Positions 1-12,490 are shown, counted from the stretch's first letter. The stretch is DNA of 64,000 nucleotides from Pratylenchus scribneri (GCA_030063045.1 JAQSEB010000098.1:1-64000); one strand, 5' to 3'. The notes: generated by a model not told the origin, from the letters alone. Numbers and translations: made by a program.

Positions 1-772
1 CCCAAAAATATGCACTTATTATGCAGATGAAAAATCAATTTTTCTGATATAAAAAGTCAAAAAATCTTTTAAAAATTTATTAAATTCGAAAATTAATCAT
101 TTTCGATTGAATACAAGTGTAAATAAAATAAATTCCAAAAATTTTGTTCTTTTACAAAAAAATCTTTGATGATTGACTCATAGGGGGACTAGTATTCATT
201 TTTAGGGAAATATTTTTCTTTTCATTTTCTTAAAAATTTTCTTATCGAAAGAAAAAATTTTCAAAAAATACTATCTTTGATAAAATTTTGGCTATTTTTA
301 AAAATTTTTTCAAAAAAATATATTTTTTTACATAAAATTTTACTAAAATTGATAAAAATTCTCAAATTTCGTCAAAATATGCATAAAAATATTGAAATAT
401 GCAAAATATGCACAGAATGCCAAAATATGACAAAATATGCATATAGAAACCGGTTTCAAACCAATAATTTTGACTTAAAACCACTTTTTTCGCACTCCAA
501 AATGCTCTGCATATCCGCAAACAAAATATGCAATTTCATAAAAATCCGCTCCCTATTAATAATCAATTTTAAATATAATTGAAATTACAAAAAATTAAAA
601 AAAATACTCAAAAATTTTCAAAAATCTTAAAAAATTTTTGGATAGACATAAAAATTAATTATGTGAACAAACGTATAAGTTAAAGTTTGATACACCCAAA
701 AAGGTCTTCTTATTTATATAAATTAGAAATAAAATTATAATTTAATAATAAAAATATTTTCTCTCCTCTTCA
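1..772. other. AT-rich intron or intergenic stretch, no exon recognised
   Basis: I see no protein-like reading frame here. The stretch ends in a splice acceptor (tcctcttcag) that opens the first visible receptor exon at 773, so at least its right part is probably intron of that gene. Between about 340 and 550 the word ATATGCA recurs many times, spaced irregularly, as it does again briefly near 10360. This could be a remnant of a small repeat. Confidence 0.5.
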
Positions 773-3304
773 GCCTATTTTGCCTATTCACTGGGACGCC
801 GTTTAACCCATTTAATATTCATATACAAAATGTTGCCCTCTTCACTATCACCTATTCCAATTTGATTGGCCATTTCATGATTGTGGAACGCACAATGGCC
901 ACAATCTATGCGCGTCATTATGAGCATTACAATCGGCCTTGGCTCAGTGCACTTTGGATTTTGGCAATGGTAGGGATAGTAGTCAAATTATGTAAAAATT
1001 TTATATATTTACATGAATTTTCGCATTTGGTCAATATCTTTTAGACACCTTTAAGTTTTATCAAAAGGTTATGTATGCTCTTTATGTATTCATTTCTTGT
1101 CATATGATTTAAAAAGGAAATATTTAAAATGGCGAAATTGAAAATGGCGAAAAGATTATACGGTTTAGTGATTTGTCCAAAATTGGCAAACAATATACCA
1201 TTGGATAGAGCTTGTCAAGACGCATCGAATGATTTATAATTTGTCATGGTTTAATTGGTTTTGAACTAAACCTCATAAAAAAGGTTTAGTGGTTTAAAAC
1301 CCTTAATTTTTGATCAAACCAAGACAAATTATATACTATTCGATACGTCTCGACGAGATCTATCGAATAGGTATAGGGTTTGATGGTCTAGGACAAACCA
1401 TTAAACCGTTATAAACTTTTCGCCATTTTCAATATTCTTTGTGCCAAATTAAATACTATCCATTCATAAAACGATCGGATTTTGGTGTATTTTGTAGTTT
1501 TTTGCTCAAACTTTTTAGAAATGTTTTTTTGATAAATTTTTATCATTTTTATATTCAAATTTCTTGTTTAATAAATTTTTTAAATTTTTTTTTGCAGATT
1601 GCCATTTTCATTTGGGCTGAATTCAATCCATCATTTTTTGAATATTATAGCAAAAACAATGGATTCAACTTTTTTGCTCTAGTAAATCATGTGGCATTGG
1701 TGTTCAGCATATTTGAATTAATTGTAAAATTTTTTATTTAATGTGGTAATTTATTAAAATATAAATTATACAATGATTAAATTTTTTTGATTTTAAAATT
1801 TCTTTATAATATTTTTAGGCATTCTTCCTCTTGAATATGTACAATCGCAAAAATTACAATCGATTCAATAGCATACGGGCCAATTTAACGTATAATTATC
1901 AACTCAATGAACGTTATCAGGTCGAAAAAAAGCAAAATAAAAAATTAGAAAAAAATTTTTTAAAAAAAATTTCAAGCACATTTTATGCAGAGATACTGGG
2001 CAGAAAATTGAATAATTTTTTTCCTAATTAAATTTTTGAATATTAAATGCAAATATTATTTTATTTTAGTAAAATATGGCCATTTTGGTAAGACAATCCC
2101 AACAATTCAAAGCTCATTGTTGGCATTGAATTATCCAGATTGAAATAAACTTGAACTAAATTGAAATTTAATTTATTAGAAAATGTTATTCTCTTTATCA
2201 AAATTATGGAATATTAAAATGTTATTTTTTTGAATTTTTAAGTAAAAATTTTTATTTATTAAAATTTTAGCGCACATTGAAATATAAATTTTTTGATAAA
2301 AATATTTTGAATATAAAACAATAATTAATCAAATTTTCCAGCTTCTTCAAAATATTTATACCGGCCGCCAATTGGCTCCATCCTTCATTTTTCATCTGCT
2401 CAACATTATTTGCTCAAATATAGTGACAATTTTCACAGTTTATTTGCCTTTTTCTAAAGGCTCATCACATTTTATTAATACAATTACGCAATTTATTTTC
2501 GTGGTCCATGCCTTTTCCAAATTAGGCATTGAAATCACAGTGATTACGTGAGTTGTTGAAATCAATTTTAACACAATAAATCCACAAACTATCGCAAATA
2601 ATTATTCAAAAAATCATCTAAAGAAAACTTTTAAAATGCTCAAAAAATTTTCAAATAATATATTTTACCTTAATTTTCAGTGTTCTATTATTTAAATAGT
2701 ATAAAGCATTAAAAAATTGAGAATTTTGTAAATTTTTTTTTGTGAATTTTTTTCTGGAATTTTAATCGAATTTTGAGAAAATTTTGGAGGAATTTTGTAA
2801 TTTTTTTTTTTGATAATTCTTAAAAATTTTTAGACTTTTTGATAATTTAAAAAAAATGTCGATATAATTTTGAGCGAATTTTAATCATTTTTTAAAATTT
2901 TTATAAGATTTTTTGGCTTTTTTTCGAATTTAAATTATATTTTAGATCTATTATTTTAATGGTTTTAATTTTAATAATAATTTTCTTGGGATAACAACCA
3001 AAAAAACAATTAAATATAAAATTAAAAATTTAAAACAAAATAATTTTTCAGATTCCATCCACGATTGAAGAGGAAGTTGCAAAAAATGTTGAAAAAAATG
3101 CGTACATTTTTATTGCCGTTTGGCAGACGGTCCACCGTTAATGTTTACCAAGGCAATGGAGGAATAGCAGATACAGAGGCGGTTACTGAAAACAATGGAC
3201 AAATCGAGGGAATAAATGTCAAAAAGCAGCCAAATTCATCAGTAATTCGAAAAGTTGCGGCCCAGGATAAACATTTTAAAATGTTGGAACACTTTTGGCA
3301 ATAA
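773..3304 (+). CDS. Sre-like nematode 7TM chemoreceptor, 5' end off-window, one in-frame stop
   Basis: Exons read as 773-969, 1598-1723, 1819-1920, 2070-2087, 2342-2547 and 3052-3304; all phases join. The first visible exon carries VERTMATIYARHYE, the ER...A....YE signature after TM3 of Sre-type serpentine receptors. Hydrophobic segments follow (IAIFIWAEF, VALVFSIFELI, FHLLNIICSNIVTIF, and FVVHAFSKLGIEITVI), then a basic C-terminal tail (HPRLKRKLQK). These receptors are nematode chemosensory GPCRs in the ciliary membrane. TM1-2 and the start codon lie left of the window or were not recognised. Oddity: the 18-nt microexon has perfect splice sites but begins TAA; one base change from GAA would give the expected Glu-Asn pair. 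It is either a pseudogene, or the microexon (a multiple of 3) is skipped. Class assignment to Sre rather than a sister class is likely, not certain. Confidence 0.72.
1116..1461. repeat. Hairpin MITE, family 1
   Basis: The ends are GGAAATATTTAAAATGGCG on the left and, read inverted, GGATAGTATTTAATTTGGC on the right. The two halves are complementary along most of their length, with an inner core containing GACGCATCGA near 1220 and TCGATACGTC near 1341. It sits in an intron of the receptor gene. Other family-1 copies are at 7981, 20346, 29658 and 44014. Confidence 0.8.
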
Positions 3305-3621
3305 TAAATATTTTTATAAATTTATAAACAACAACAATCTACGGATAAAATTTTATTTCTTTTCCTTTTTCATAATAGCGATATAATCAGCTCATCGAAT
3401 AAGTAACAGAGTAAGAACAAGATGAAGGATCAGCATCAAGTAACTCGAAATTGTTATAAAAATTTTGGTGACTAAATATGATGCCTTGGGAACCTGAAAA
3501 CCGCTTTTGCTGGCATGGATGTAATCAGTAATCACTCATACATGTTATCCTTATCCCTCATCTATTATCAAAACATCTCACATGAGAAAAGATTACAACT
3601 GCAGAAACATCTCACGTGAGT
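3305..3621. other. Receptor 3' flank, no gene seen
   Basis: This follows the receptor stop codon; AATAAA at 3303-3308 overlaps the end of the frame and could serve as poly(A) signal. A loose inverted pair of ACATCTCAC-like words at about 3570 and 3606 precedes the minisatellite. I see no reading frame of interest. Confidence 0.4.
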
Positions 3622-5514
3622 GCAATATTAGAGGACTAAAAGAGCAATGCCCGCCTACAGTAGGCGTGCAATATTAGAGGACTAAAAGAGCAATGCTCGC
3701 CTACAGTAGGCGTGCAATATTAGAGGACTAAAAGAGCAATGCTCGCCTACAGTAGGCGTGCAATATTAGAGGACTAAAAGAGCAATGCCCGCCTACAGTA
3801 GGCGTGCAATATTAGAGGACTAAAAGAGCAATGCCCGCCTACAGTAGGCGTGCAATATTAGAGGACTAAAAGAGCAAGGCACGCCTACAGTAGGCGTGCA
3901 ATATTAGAGGACTAAAAGGGCAATGCCCGCCTACAGTAGGCGTGCAATATTAGAGGACTAAAAGAGCAATGCCCGCCTACAGTAGGCGTGCAATATTAGA
4001 GGACTAAAAGAGCAATGCCGCCTAGAGTAGGCGTGCAATATTAGAGGACTAAAAGGGCAATGCCCGCCTACAGTAGGCGTGCAATATTAGAGGACTAAAA
4101 GGGCAATGCCCGTCTACAGTTGGCGTGCAATATTAGAGGACTAAAAGAGCAAGGCACGCCTACAGTAGGCGTGCAATATTAGAGGACTAAAAGAGCAATG
4201 CCCGCCTACAGTAGGCGTGCAATATTAGAGGACTAAAAGAGCAATGCCGTCTACAGTAGGCGTGCAATATTAGAGGACTAAAAGAGCAATGCCCGTCTAC
4301 AGTAGGCGTGCAATATTAGAGGACTAAAAGGGCAATGCCCGCCTACAGTAGGCGTGCAATATTAGAGGACTAAAAGGGCAATGCCCGCCTACAGTAGGCG
4401 TGCAATATTAGAGGACTAAAAGAGCAATGCCCGCCTACAGTAGGCGTGCAATATTAGAGGACTAAAAGGGCAATGCCCGTCTACAGTTGGCGTGCAATAT
4501 TAGAGGACTAAAAGAGCAATGCCCGCCTACAGTAGGCGTGCAATATTAGAGGACTAAAAGAGCAAGGCACGCCTACAGTAGGCGTGCAATATTAGAGGAC
4601 TAAAAGAGCAAGGCACGCCTACAGTAGGCGTGCAATATTAGAGGACTAAAAGAGCAATGCCCGCCTACAGTAGGCGTGCAATATTAGAGGACTAAAAGAG
4701 CAATGCCGTCTACAGTAGGCGTGCAATATTAGAGGACTAAAAGAGCAATGCCCGTCTACAGTAGGCGTGCAATATTAGAGGACTAAAAGGGCAATGCCCG
4801 CCTACAGTAGGCGTGCAATATTAGAGGACTAAAAGAGCAAGGCACGCCTACAGTAGGCGTGCAATATTAGAGGACTAAAAGAGCAATGCCCGCCTACAGT
4901 AGGCGTGCAATATTAGAGGACTAAAAGAGCAATGCCCGTCTACAGTAGGCGTGCAATATTAGAGGACTAAAAGGGCAATGCCCGCCTACAGTAGGCGTGC
5001 AATATTAGAGGACTAAAAGGGCAATGCCCGCCTACAGTAGGCGTGCAATATTAGAGGACTAAAAGAGCAATGCCCGCCTACAGTAGGCGTGCAATATTAG
5101 AGGACTAAAAGGGCAATGCCCGTCTACAGTTGGCGTGCAATATTAGAGGACTAAAAGAGCAATGCCCGCCTACAGTAGGCGTGCAATATTAGAGGACTAA
5201 AAGAGCAAGGCACGCCTACAGTAGGCGTGCAATATTAGAGGACTAAAAGAGCAATGCCCGTCTACAGTAGGCGTGCAATATTAGAGGACTAAAAGGGCAA
5301 TGCCCGTCTACAGTAGGCGTGCAATATTAGAGGACTAAAAGAGCAAGGCACGCCTACAGTAGGCGTGCAATATTAGAGGACTAAAAGAGCAATGCCGTCT
5401 ACAGTAGGCGTGCAATATTAGAGGACTAAAAGAGCAATGCCCGTCTACAGTAGGCGTGCAATATTAGAGGACTAAAAGGGCAATGCCTGCCTAAAGTAGG
5501 CGTGCAATATTAGA
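3622..5514. repeat. 46-bp minisatellite, about 41 copies, with an internal dyad
   Basis: The unit is 46 bp, roughly GCAATATTAGAGGACTAAAA plus GAGCAATGCC plus CGCCTACAGTAGGCGT. Every unit holds the 15-bp palindrome CGCCTACAGTAGGCG, so each could form a small hairpin on either strand. Units differ at a few fixed places (GAGCAATGCCC, GGGCAATGCCC, GAGCAAGGCAC, and CGTCTACAGTTGG), and the variants recur in similar order, for example around 4200-4500 and 4660-4960, which points to duplication of multi-unit blocks. There is no variable spacer. Confidence 0.95.
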
Positions 5515-5901
5515 CCTATTGTCCCCTCTCTTCTCAACGATTGTCCCCGGACGTATTTACCATGCTTTTTCAGTTCCTGATGGATTCATCTAACTTTTCC
5601 TGACATTCGGTTTTCTCTGTTTTTGAGTATCGATTGAGCTGTTTTTTGTATTCTAAAGTTTTCTTGGGAGCTGATAACCACGACCAGCAGCTAATTAGTT
5701 TTTTTTTTTTTTAAATTTGGCCATGTCCATTTCAGCTTGGCACACTCCATGGTCAAGTTTGGTGATGTTGGAATTTTTTATGAAAATCAGTTCAAAATTT
5801 TTTTATTATTAAAGATTTTTAGATTTGTTAACATTTATGCATTTTGTATTTATTTTCATCATTGAGGTGTATATATTAATTTTTTATTCAAATTCATCAA
5901 T

Positions 5902-7094
5902 TCAATGTTCATGCATGCAAAATCGATGATCATGAGTGAAATTGGTTCGATCGAAATTTGTTTTCGTGTAGAGACGGCAAGCCTCGAAATTAGTGTCCGT
6001 ATGTCGGCATAAGCCACCACAGTCCTCGATTCCTGAGAAAGAATAAATTTTTGAAAAATAAATTTTTACATTTTTAAAAGAATTTTAAGGTTTATTTAAG
6101 CATAGATTAAGAATAGTGTTGGGGGAAGATTCAATACCAACAATTTATCCTATATTGGTTTTAAAGCCGTAGCTCCAAGAAGCAATCAATAAACTAATCT
6201 AAAAAGAGATATTCACTTAGAAAGCCAAAAATGCCCTCTTTAATTTTACTTTTAATTTTATTGAATTCAACAAAAAAAGGTTATATTTATTATTTATATT
6301 TGAAGAAAAAGTACCAGTTTGTTTATTTCTATTTAATTGCCTATTTGTAGAGGATTTTTTTAAGGCTATCCAAGTGTATAAACTTTATCAGGTTACTAAT
6401 ATCCTAATTGAGCTATAGTCCAAATGAATGGCCGAAAGGTGATAATGAATGGGGACCGGTTTTGCGTTTTAGGCAAGGACTATGTCGGGATATTTTAAAA
6501 TGGAACCAAATTGGCCATATTTTTTTTTGATAAAAACTTTGGATAAAATTCAATGATTTTATGAGTAAATAAATATTATATTTATAAATAAGAAAAGCTC
6601 ACTTCCAAATCGGACTTTGAAGATGCCTTCATTGTTTGCAAAAATGGCCTTGAATTGACCAAATTGGCAACATTCATTCAGGATTTCACATTGGAAAAGG
6701 CATTGGCCACCGCCATGCTCAATTTGGGTGAATTTATAGTCGTTGGAGACTGTACAATGGCATTTAAAAATAATTTATTAGAATTTAAAATTAAATTTTT
6801 AATTAAAATAATATTAAAAATTATAGATTTTTTGCATTTAAATTTTAGTTTGAGTATTAATTTTTAATTAAAAAATTCTATAAAATTTAATATTTACTAC
6901 CTATTTAATTTTTTTTTATTAAATTCCAAAAATTTCTCTGTCCAATTCGAACCTGAATCAATTTCCTTCTCGTCCAAATACCATTTTGTGTCGGCCGGAT
7001 TTGCGCCCTCGATGAACACCTCCAAGAAGATTGTGCCAGTCTCATAGTCACGACGAATCATTGGTTGGCCATGAATTTTTGGTGGGGAAGGCAT
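5902..7094 (-). CDS. Small single-Ig-domain protein, three exons, 139 aa
   Basis: Minus-strand exons 7094-6953, 6749-6603 and 6032-5902 sum to 420 nt including the stop, with matching phases. The N-terminus starts MPSPPKIHGQPMIRRDYETG, with no signal peptide. It then reads FLEVFIEGANPADTKWYL, the B-C strands of an I-set Ig domain, and after the first junction an E-F-G region ending GQFKAIFANNEG. This looks like the intracellular Ig domains of nematode muscle proteins (twitchin, DIM-1 and similar) rather than a secreted one. The third exon follows a good acceptor (ttctcag) and adds a short Cys/His-rich tail beginning IEDCGGLCRHTD that I cannot assign; it is the least certain part. AATAAA on the minus strand lies just beyond the stop, near 5860. 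The start ATG at 7094 is the first in frame. A fragment of a larger Ig gene is possible. Confidence 0.6.
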
Positions 7095-7980
7095 TTTTAA
7101 TAGTTTTTTTAATAAAATAAATTTATTTTATTTATTAAAATTTTTGCTAAAAATTGAAAAATTATTAGTAAATATTTGTAAAAATAATATTGGAAAAGGA
7201 AAAATTATTAATTCGAAAACACAGAATAAATATTCTTCGCTTTTAAAAGGCCAAACTACATATAATTTTGATGAAATTTATTTGGGATTACAAGATTAAA
7301 GCATAGTTGAAGACAGGGCTTTTTCCAAAAACATTTGTAATGAATCATTTATTTTTCTTTCTTATGTATATGCGATATACTATGTGAGCTATGAATTCCA
7401 ACTGATTTAAAAATTAAAAAGAGTGAACTTTAAAGTTTACATTTTTTTGGGGATTTTTTAATATTAAAAATAAATTTTGAACTTTAAAATTTAAGCTTTT
7501 AATATTAGGATATCCGTAAAGGTTCATCACATTTTTTTTATATTTATGGAATTATAATCTGCCAGTTCTATATCATATGACAAAGCACAAAATTTTGAAT
7601 GGGGCAAGATTGGACTCACTCAAATAAAATTGAAATGAAATAAAATTTGATCATCCATTTCCCATTGAACATTTGTTATATTGGAAAAAGGAGCCACTAT
7701 CAAAGTTCAATATATCGCTTCAAATGCATTTGACATGAACATAAGGCCATAAATCACTTCCTCCCGAGTCCCAATCCACCACACATTCCATTAGCGAAAG
7801 AATGGAGGAATGAGGGGAATGTGAAGAATTGGATTTATGGGATATGAGAATGGGAAAAATGTTGGGATTAAATGATTGGCTGGCAGGAATGGATAGAATT
7901 ATAATTAAATTTTAATCTTCGGGAAGAGGACTTACTCATGGAAGAATTGGACAAAATTCTGGGAGATCTGGATGATTAAA
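7095..7980. other. Upstream flank of the Ig gene, no gene seen
   Basis: AT-rich to about 7740, then a purine-rich patch (7795-7975) with repeated GGAATG-like words. It probably holds the promoter of the minus-strand Ig gene, but I see no clear TATA box. Confidence 0.35.
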
Positions 7981-8301
7981 GGATGGTATTTAATTTTGCG
8001 AAAAAAAAAAGAAAATGGCGAAAAGTTTATAATTATTTAGTGATTTATACTAGATCCTTAAATCTATATCCAATCGATAGATTTCGTCAAGTCGATTTGT
8101 ATATAATTTGTCATGGTTTGATCAAAATGAATGGTATTAAACCATTTAAACCATTTAAATCTTGTGGATTTTGGTTCAAAACCAATTAAACCATGACAAA
8201 TTATATATATTCTAGAGAGTTCTTTCCAAAGGTATATGGTTTCTTAATTTTGGGCAAACCACTAAACTGTTATAAACTTTTCGCCATTTTAAATATTTCC
8301 C
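7981..8301. repeat. Hairpin MITE, family 1
   Basis: It begins GGATGGTATTTAATTTTGCG and ends with the inverse of GGGAAATATTTAAAATGGCG. Its two halves pair across a centre near 8140. The short open frame inside (7983-8189) is a chance product of the element. Confidence 0.8.
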
Positions 8302-9553
8302 ATAATTAAATTGGTGAAAATTGAGAAGTGGAATCAAATTTTGATCCCGGAAAATAAGCAGAATTCATGAATGAACGAGGAAAAATTTCTTTCGAAGAGG
8401 AAGAATGGATTGATGAGAATGGTGGAACTGTAATCGAATTTTGATTGGCGGGAATATTACTTATTCATGGAAGTTTATTTTCGTTTCCACATTTAAATAA
8501 AAATGGAATTAATAAAGCCTAGTGGATATTGAATGGGAATTCGGGCTTAGGGGTATTGGGAGAAATCATTCCATTCCATAAATAAATTTAATGCTTGGTC
8601 GCTCTTTTAAAATCTTGGCTGATCAGTCAGATGATCTTTCATCTCACTTCATCCCTCATATGCCCGTTGCCACAATCCTTTTGAAATCAATGTTCATTGG
8701 ACCTACGGATTAACAAATCCACAGCTTACATTCCACCCACCAACATCGCTTCCGGGCAAACAACTGTTCAATTGCCCAATGGGCTAGGATTAAAATATGC
8801 CTTATGTGATTTTTAGATGGTTCGGAAAAATGTTTGAGTGTGAGTCCCAATAAAATTATATTGGTCTTTGGAAAATTTTAAAAAATTTATTACAAGTCAT
8901 TAAGCCACTTTTTTTTTATGTTTAATAAAATATTAGGAAGTAATTTCGATAAATAATAAAAAGAATTATTGTTGTCGATTTTATTAGTCACCGTTTTTGA
9001 TTACTAAGTATGACCTTAAATTAGTGATTTAAGTTGAAAATTCAATTCTTGGAATAAAATCTAACTCGATTTTATATGATTAAATGAAATTTTAGCATGG
9101 ACGAGAAAATATGAAAAAAATTCACATTAACAGATAAACAGGATGTGTGTGTGGTCTAACGCATTTTCTTTAGAGAGAAAGGCAATATTAATTCAATTTA
9201 TTCTCTCGCAAATTACCATTTTTAATTGTTTACCTCTAGTAAAAAGATTGTTTGTTGACGTTCAATGTTAATTCACTTTTCAGCAGATTTGGAATTGTCA
9301 AATAAAATATTTTAGAAAGCAAATTATTACTCAGGGAAATTAATTTAATTTGCTGATGTCTGGTTTTCATGTTGGCGAAAAATAAATTTTTCATTTCTTT
9401 ATTGAATAATTAATTAAGACACTTATATTTATTTTTTTATTTATTCTTTTTTAATGGCCTAACATTTTTAAAGTCATTTGCATACCAGCAGACAGAGATT
9501 TTTGCCTATTAGCATCAGATTTGATTTTTTATGCGAAATCTCGGCTATGGGAT
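8302..9553. other. Gene-poor stretch
   Basis: A short protein-like frame occurs at about 8683-8790 (NPFEINVHWTYGLTNP), closed by a stop and without convincing splice sites. It may be a relic exon. The rest is AT-rich with no recognised signal. Confidence 0.3.
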
Positions 9554-9716
9554 CAGGGTTGGGGCCGCAATTGCGATTTTCGATTGCGATTTGGTATTTT
9601 TCGGGAAAATTTTGAAAAATTATGAAAAAAGTAAAGGGGGGACCCTTAACTTTTCGATTTAGTTGCGGTTGCGATTGCCACAATTGCGGCATTTTTGAGT
9701 TGTGGCCCCAGCCCGG
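9554..9716. mobile_element. hAT-like MITE, 163 bp
   Basis: The left end is CAGGGTTGGGGCCGCAATTG and the right end is the near inverse, ending GTGGCCCCAGCCCGG. Flanks are TATGGGAT on the left and TATAGGAT on the right, an 8-bp target duplication with one change. The inside repeats GATTGCGAT and GCAATTGCG words. hAT transposons make 8-bp duplications and have CAG-starting ends, so I infer a non-autonomous hAT. Confidence 0.72.
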
Positions 9717-12095
9717 TATAGGATGCATAAAATGCTCTAAATCTTTTAGAAAATAAAATTTCTTCTATTTACGTTACGTGAACGGAGCACTGAATTAATC
9801 GTGAAATATTTAAATTAATTACTTTGAATTTGAATTCATTCATACTTTGGTTCAAATTATTTTAAATTTTTTACTTTTCATCTGGCTTAAAATTTTCGCC
9901 TAACCTCAATATTTTCTCATTTTTCATTGGTCACAATTCTCATGAGACCCCTCTGGCTCAGAAAGGGAAGATTTATTATTTTTGGCTCGAGAACATTGCA
10001 CTCCTTTTAGCGCCTACCGCGCCAGTGAATTTTGCTCAAAAAAGCATTTTGGCCATTCCCCATTGACTGGGTCTTTTGGGCTCTTCACCAACTTTGAGGA
10101 AATGCTGCTGGACTTTTCTTTCGGCCGATAGGATTCTTCGATGAAGGCACAGTTTCAGACATTGCCCACACTGCTTTTGGGCCACCGCCAATGCTGCTGC
10201 TGATGATTCCCATGGGAGGAATAAAGTTTTTGGGGTTGTAGGAGGGAGAAGGAGTGGAAATGAAGTCGTAGAAGTTGGGTCTTTTTTTTGTTTTTTCTCC
10301 TTGACAATATTGTGGTTTTTTTAAAATTTTCCGGCAATTTTACTCCAAAACAAACGTTTAAAAATATGCAAAAATATGCAAAATTATTTTGCTTCTTTAT
10401 TAATTACCTTCTCCTTATTACTTGATTTAATTTAAAAATGATATTTTACATATCCTTAATAATTAAACATTAAAGTTTTAAGATTGTAGCCATTTAAAAT
10501 CAATTCAAAATATATCCGAATATGTTATTTTTCGGCGAATTTCATTAAAAAAATCTTTAAATTAATTCTTCATTTTTAATCACCTTCAACTGTGCTCTTC
10601 TCCGGCAGCCCTGTAACAATGGTTAGTGTTATCATTTATCAATATTTTCAAAAAAAAACCATTAATTTTTATCAAAATATTTAATTTTCAAATATGATTT
10701 CAATGGTTTAAATTCTTGAAAAATTTAAATTCATATTCAAAATTTTATTCTTTTTGGAGAACAAAATTATTTCACTTCCAAATCCAAAATTGAAAATCTT
10801 CCAAATTCCTAATGTTTGTTGTGGATAAATTTAAGCCATTTCCTCATTTTGAGTTGCCAGTGGGATTGAGGGTTTTCATTAGAGTGTGCCGTGCCCCCTA
10901 TTCTTTGACCCAAAGAGCTAAAAGTGACAGTGGCTGTCGGCACGGGAAATCTGCGCTCCTCAATCCCATCCATCCTCCTTTGGGGCCACTTCAATGAGAG
11001 GACTCGGTCAAGGCAGCCATCGTTGCGCTGTCCTCGCACAAATCTTCTCAAATTGCCACTTTTCTTCTGCTACTTTCCCCGCACATTTCCCCGCTTTTAT
11101 CCTCATTTAGGACTTCCCGCCTAAACATTTGCATAGCCTTTGAGCTTTGACCAACTGACCTACTATTAATAAGTTCACGTAAAGTTTAAATTTTATTTTT
11201 TTGGGAAATATTTAATTTGATGAAAAATTATTGAAAATGCAGAAATGATTTTATTGGTTCAAGAATTTATTTTTCCCCTATAAACCTTATGACCAATCCA
11301 AAGATCTCCTCTAAACATCTAATTTTGTTTTGGCTTAACCAGTTCTACATATTTTATAGCAATATGAAATTTTATAGCAATATGAAATAGGCATACATTA
11401 TTTATTGCCCATTTGAATTCACTTTTTAAACCAAAAACAAAATGGGTTTAAATTTTAAATTATTTAATATATAAGAAAATCCTTAAACCATTATAATTAT
11501 TTTTCTATTAATTCCAATGTATTTATTGTAAATTAATTATTATTTATTTTTATTCATTTTCCAAAATATTTAAATTAAATAATAACCGAAATATTACAAG
11601 TCACGATTCTTGCACATTTTTAAAATGAACCCATTCTCATTCAGTCGGTCAGCACATAAAATACACAATGACCCCCATAATTTGTTTGTGAGTGTGCCAT
11701 CGCATTCAATGTGCCCCCACATTCCCTCCTTTTCTATTTTTGTTTGGCCATAGCGCGGCATTGGCCTCTAAATCCAAGTCCCTCCACTATTTTAGCCTTC
11801 TTTTCCAATCCCGTCGGCACCACCATCATTCGTCGAAAAGTGTCCATAGTCCATGCAAAATGCAAACTGTGGGCTTTGTCCATCTGCTGCACTGTGTGCT
11901 TGGCTCTCTCTATTCTCGATTCTCGCCCTGCGAGGCAATGAATTGACTGAGTTAGAGGAATAGATTGTTGGCCAATGAGGAAGAGGGCGAGGCTCCCCGC
12001 GGGGCTTTCTTTTCCATTAGCTCTGCTATATCGTCCCCTTCTCTCTTTCCTTTCTCCCCCTATTCGGATAAGCCCCAATCTGACGCCATTTATAA
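9717..12095. other. Mixed intergenic region, no confident gene
   Basis: Several patches are richer in GC than their surroundings (9950-10250, 10850-11130 and 11690-12080) and carry overlapping short open frames on both strands. None has recognised motifs, a splice pattern or consistent codon bias. They could be regulatory DNA or undetected upstream exons of the CXC-deaminase gene, whose start codon is missing. Confidence 0.3.
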
Positions 12096-12490
12096 TAACT
12101 CATCAAGAACTGAACCAATTTTGATGATTTTTTAATCAAATGAAAGAGCAGATAGTTGGCTATCAAATGATATTAAGTTTATTCAAATTGGTCCAGAAAT
12201 GATGTAGTTATGGGCAAAAAACATTTTTAAAATTTTCTTTATTTTGGATTTGCAAATTCGGTGCTTTTTTGACATAACTTTCTCAATTTTAAACCAATTA
12301 AATAATATTATCATTTAGCCAAAAGTCTGTTCTTTTTAATACTAAAATCATTAAAATTGGTTCAGTCTTTGATAACTTTTAATTGCGTCAAGTTGGCCCC
12401 AATAAAAATTCAGAGGAATAAATTGTGTAGGGAAGAGGGTCGAGAGTCGAGACTCCCCGCGGGGTGCCTTTTCCATTAGCTGCTCTATAT
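11955..12490. repeat. Two copies of a GC-rich motif flanking a hairpin element
   Basis: Copy A is 11955-12032 and copy B is 12413-12490. Both read GAGGAATA, then ATTGT, GGAAGAGGG, a CTCCCCGCGGGG palindrome, TTTTCCATTAGCT and CTATATC in the same order and spacing. The space between them is mostly a hairpin element at about 12096-12378, with ends AACTCATCAAGAACTGAACC and its inverse. A diverged half copy of that hairpin lies near 14990. Confidence 0.6.

Noticed and set aside
3622..5514. CRISPR-like array of regular repeats with a dyad
   Set aside because: Units are contiguous with no variable spacers, no cas genes are present, and the setting is a eukaryotic genome. It is a minisatellite.
6655..6867. 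Plus-strand frame of 70 codons that reads quite protein-like
   Set aside because: It is the antisense of exon 2 of the Ig-domain gene, whose three exons join in frame on the minus strand.
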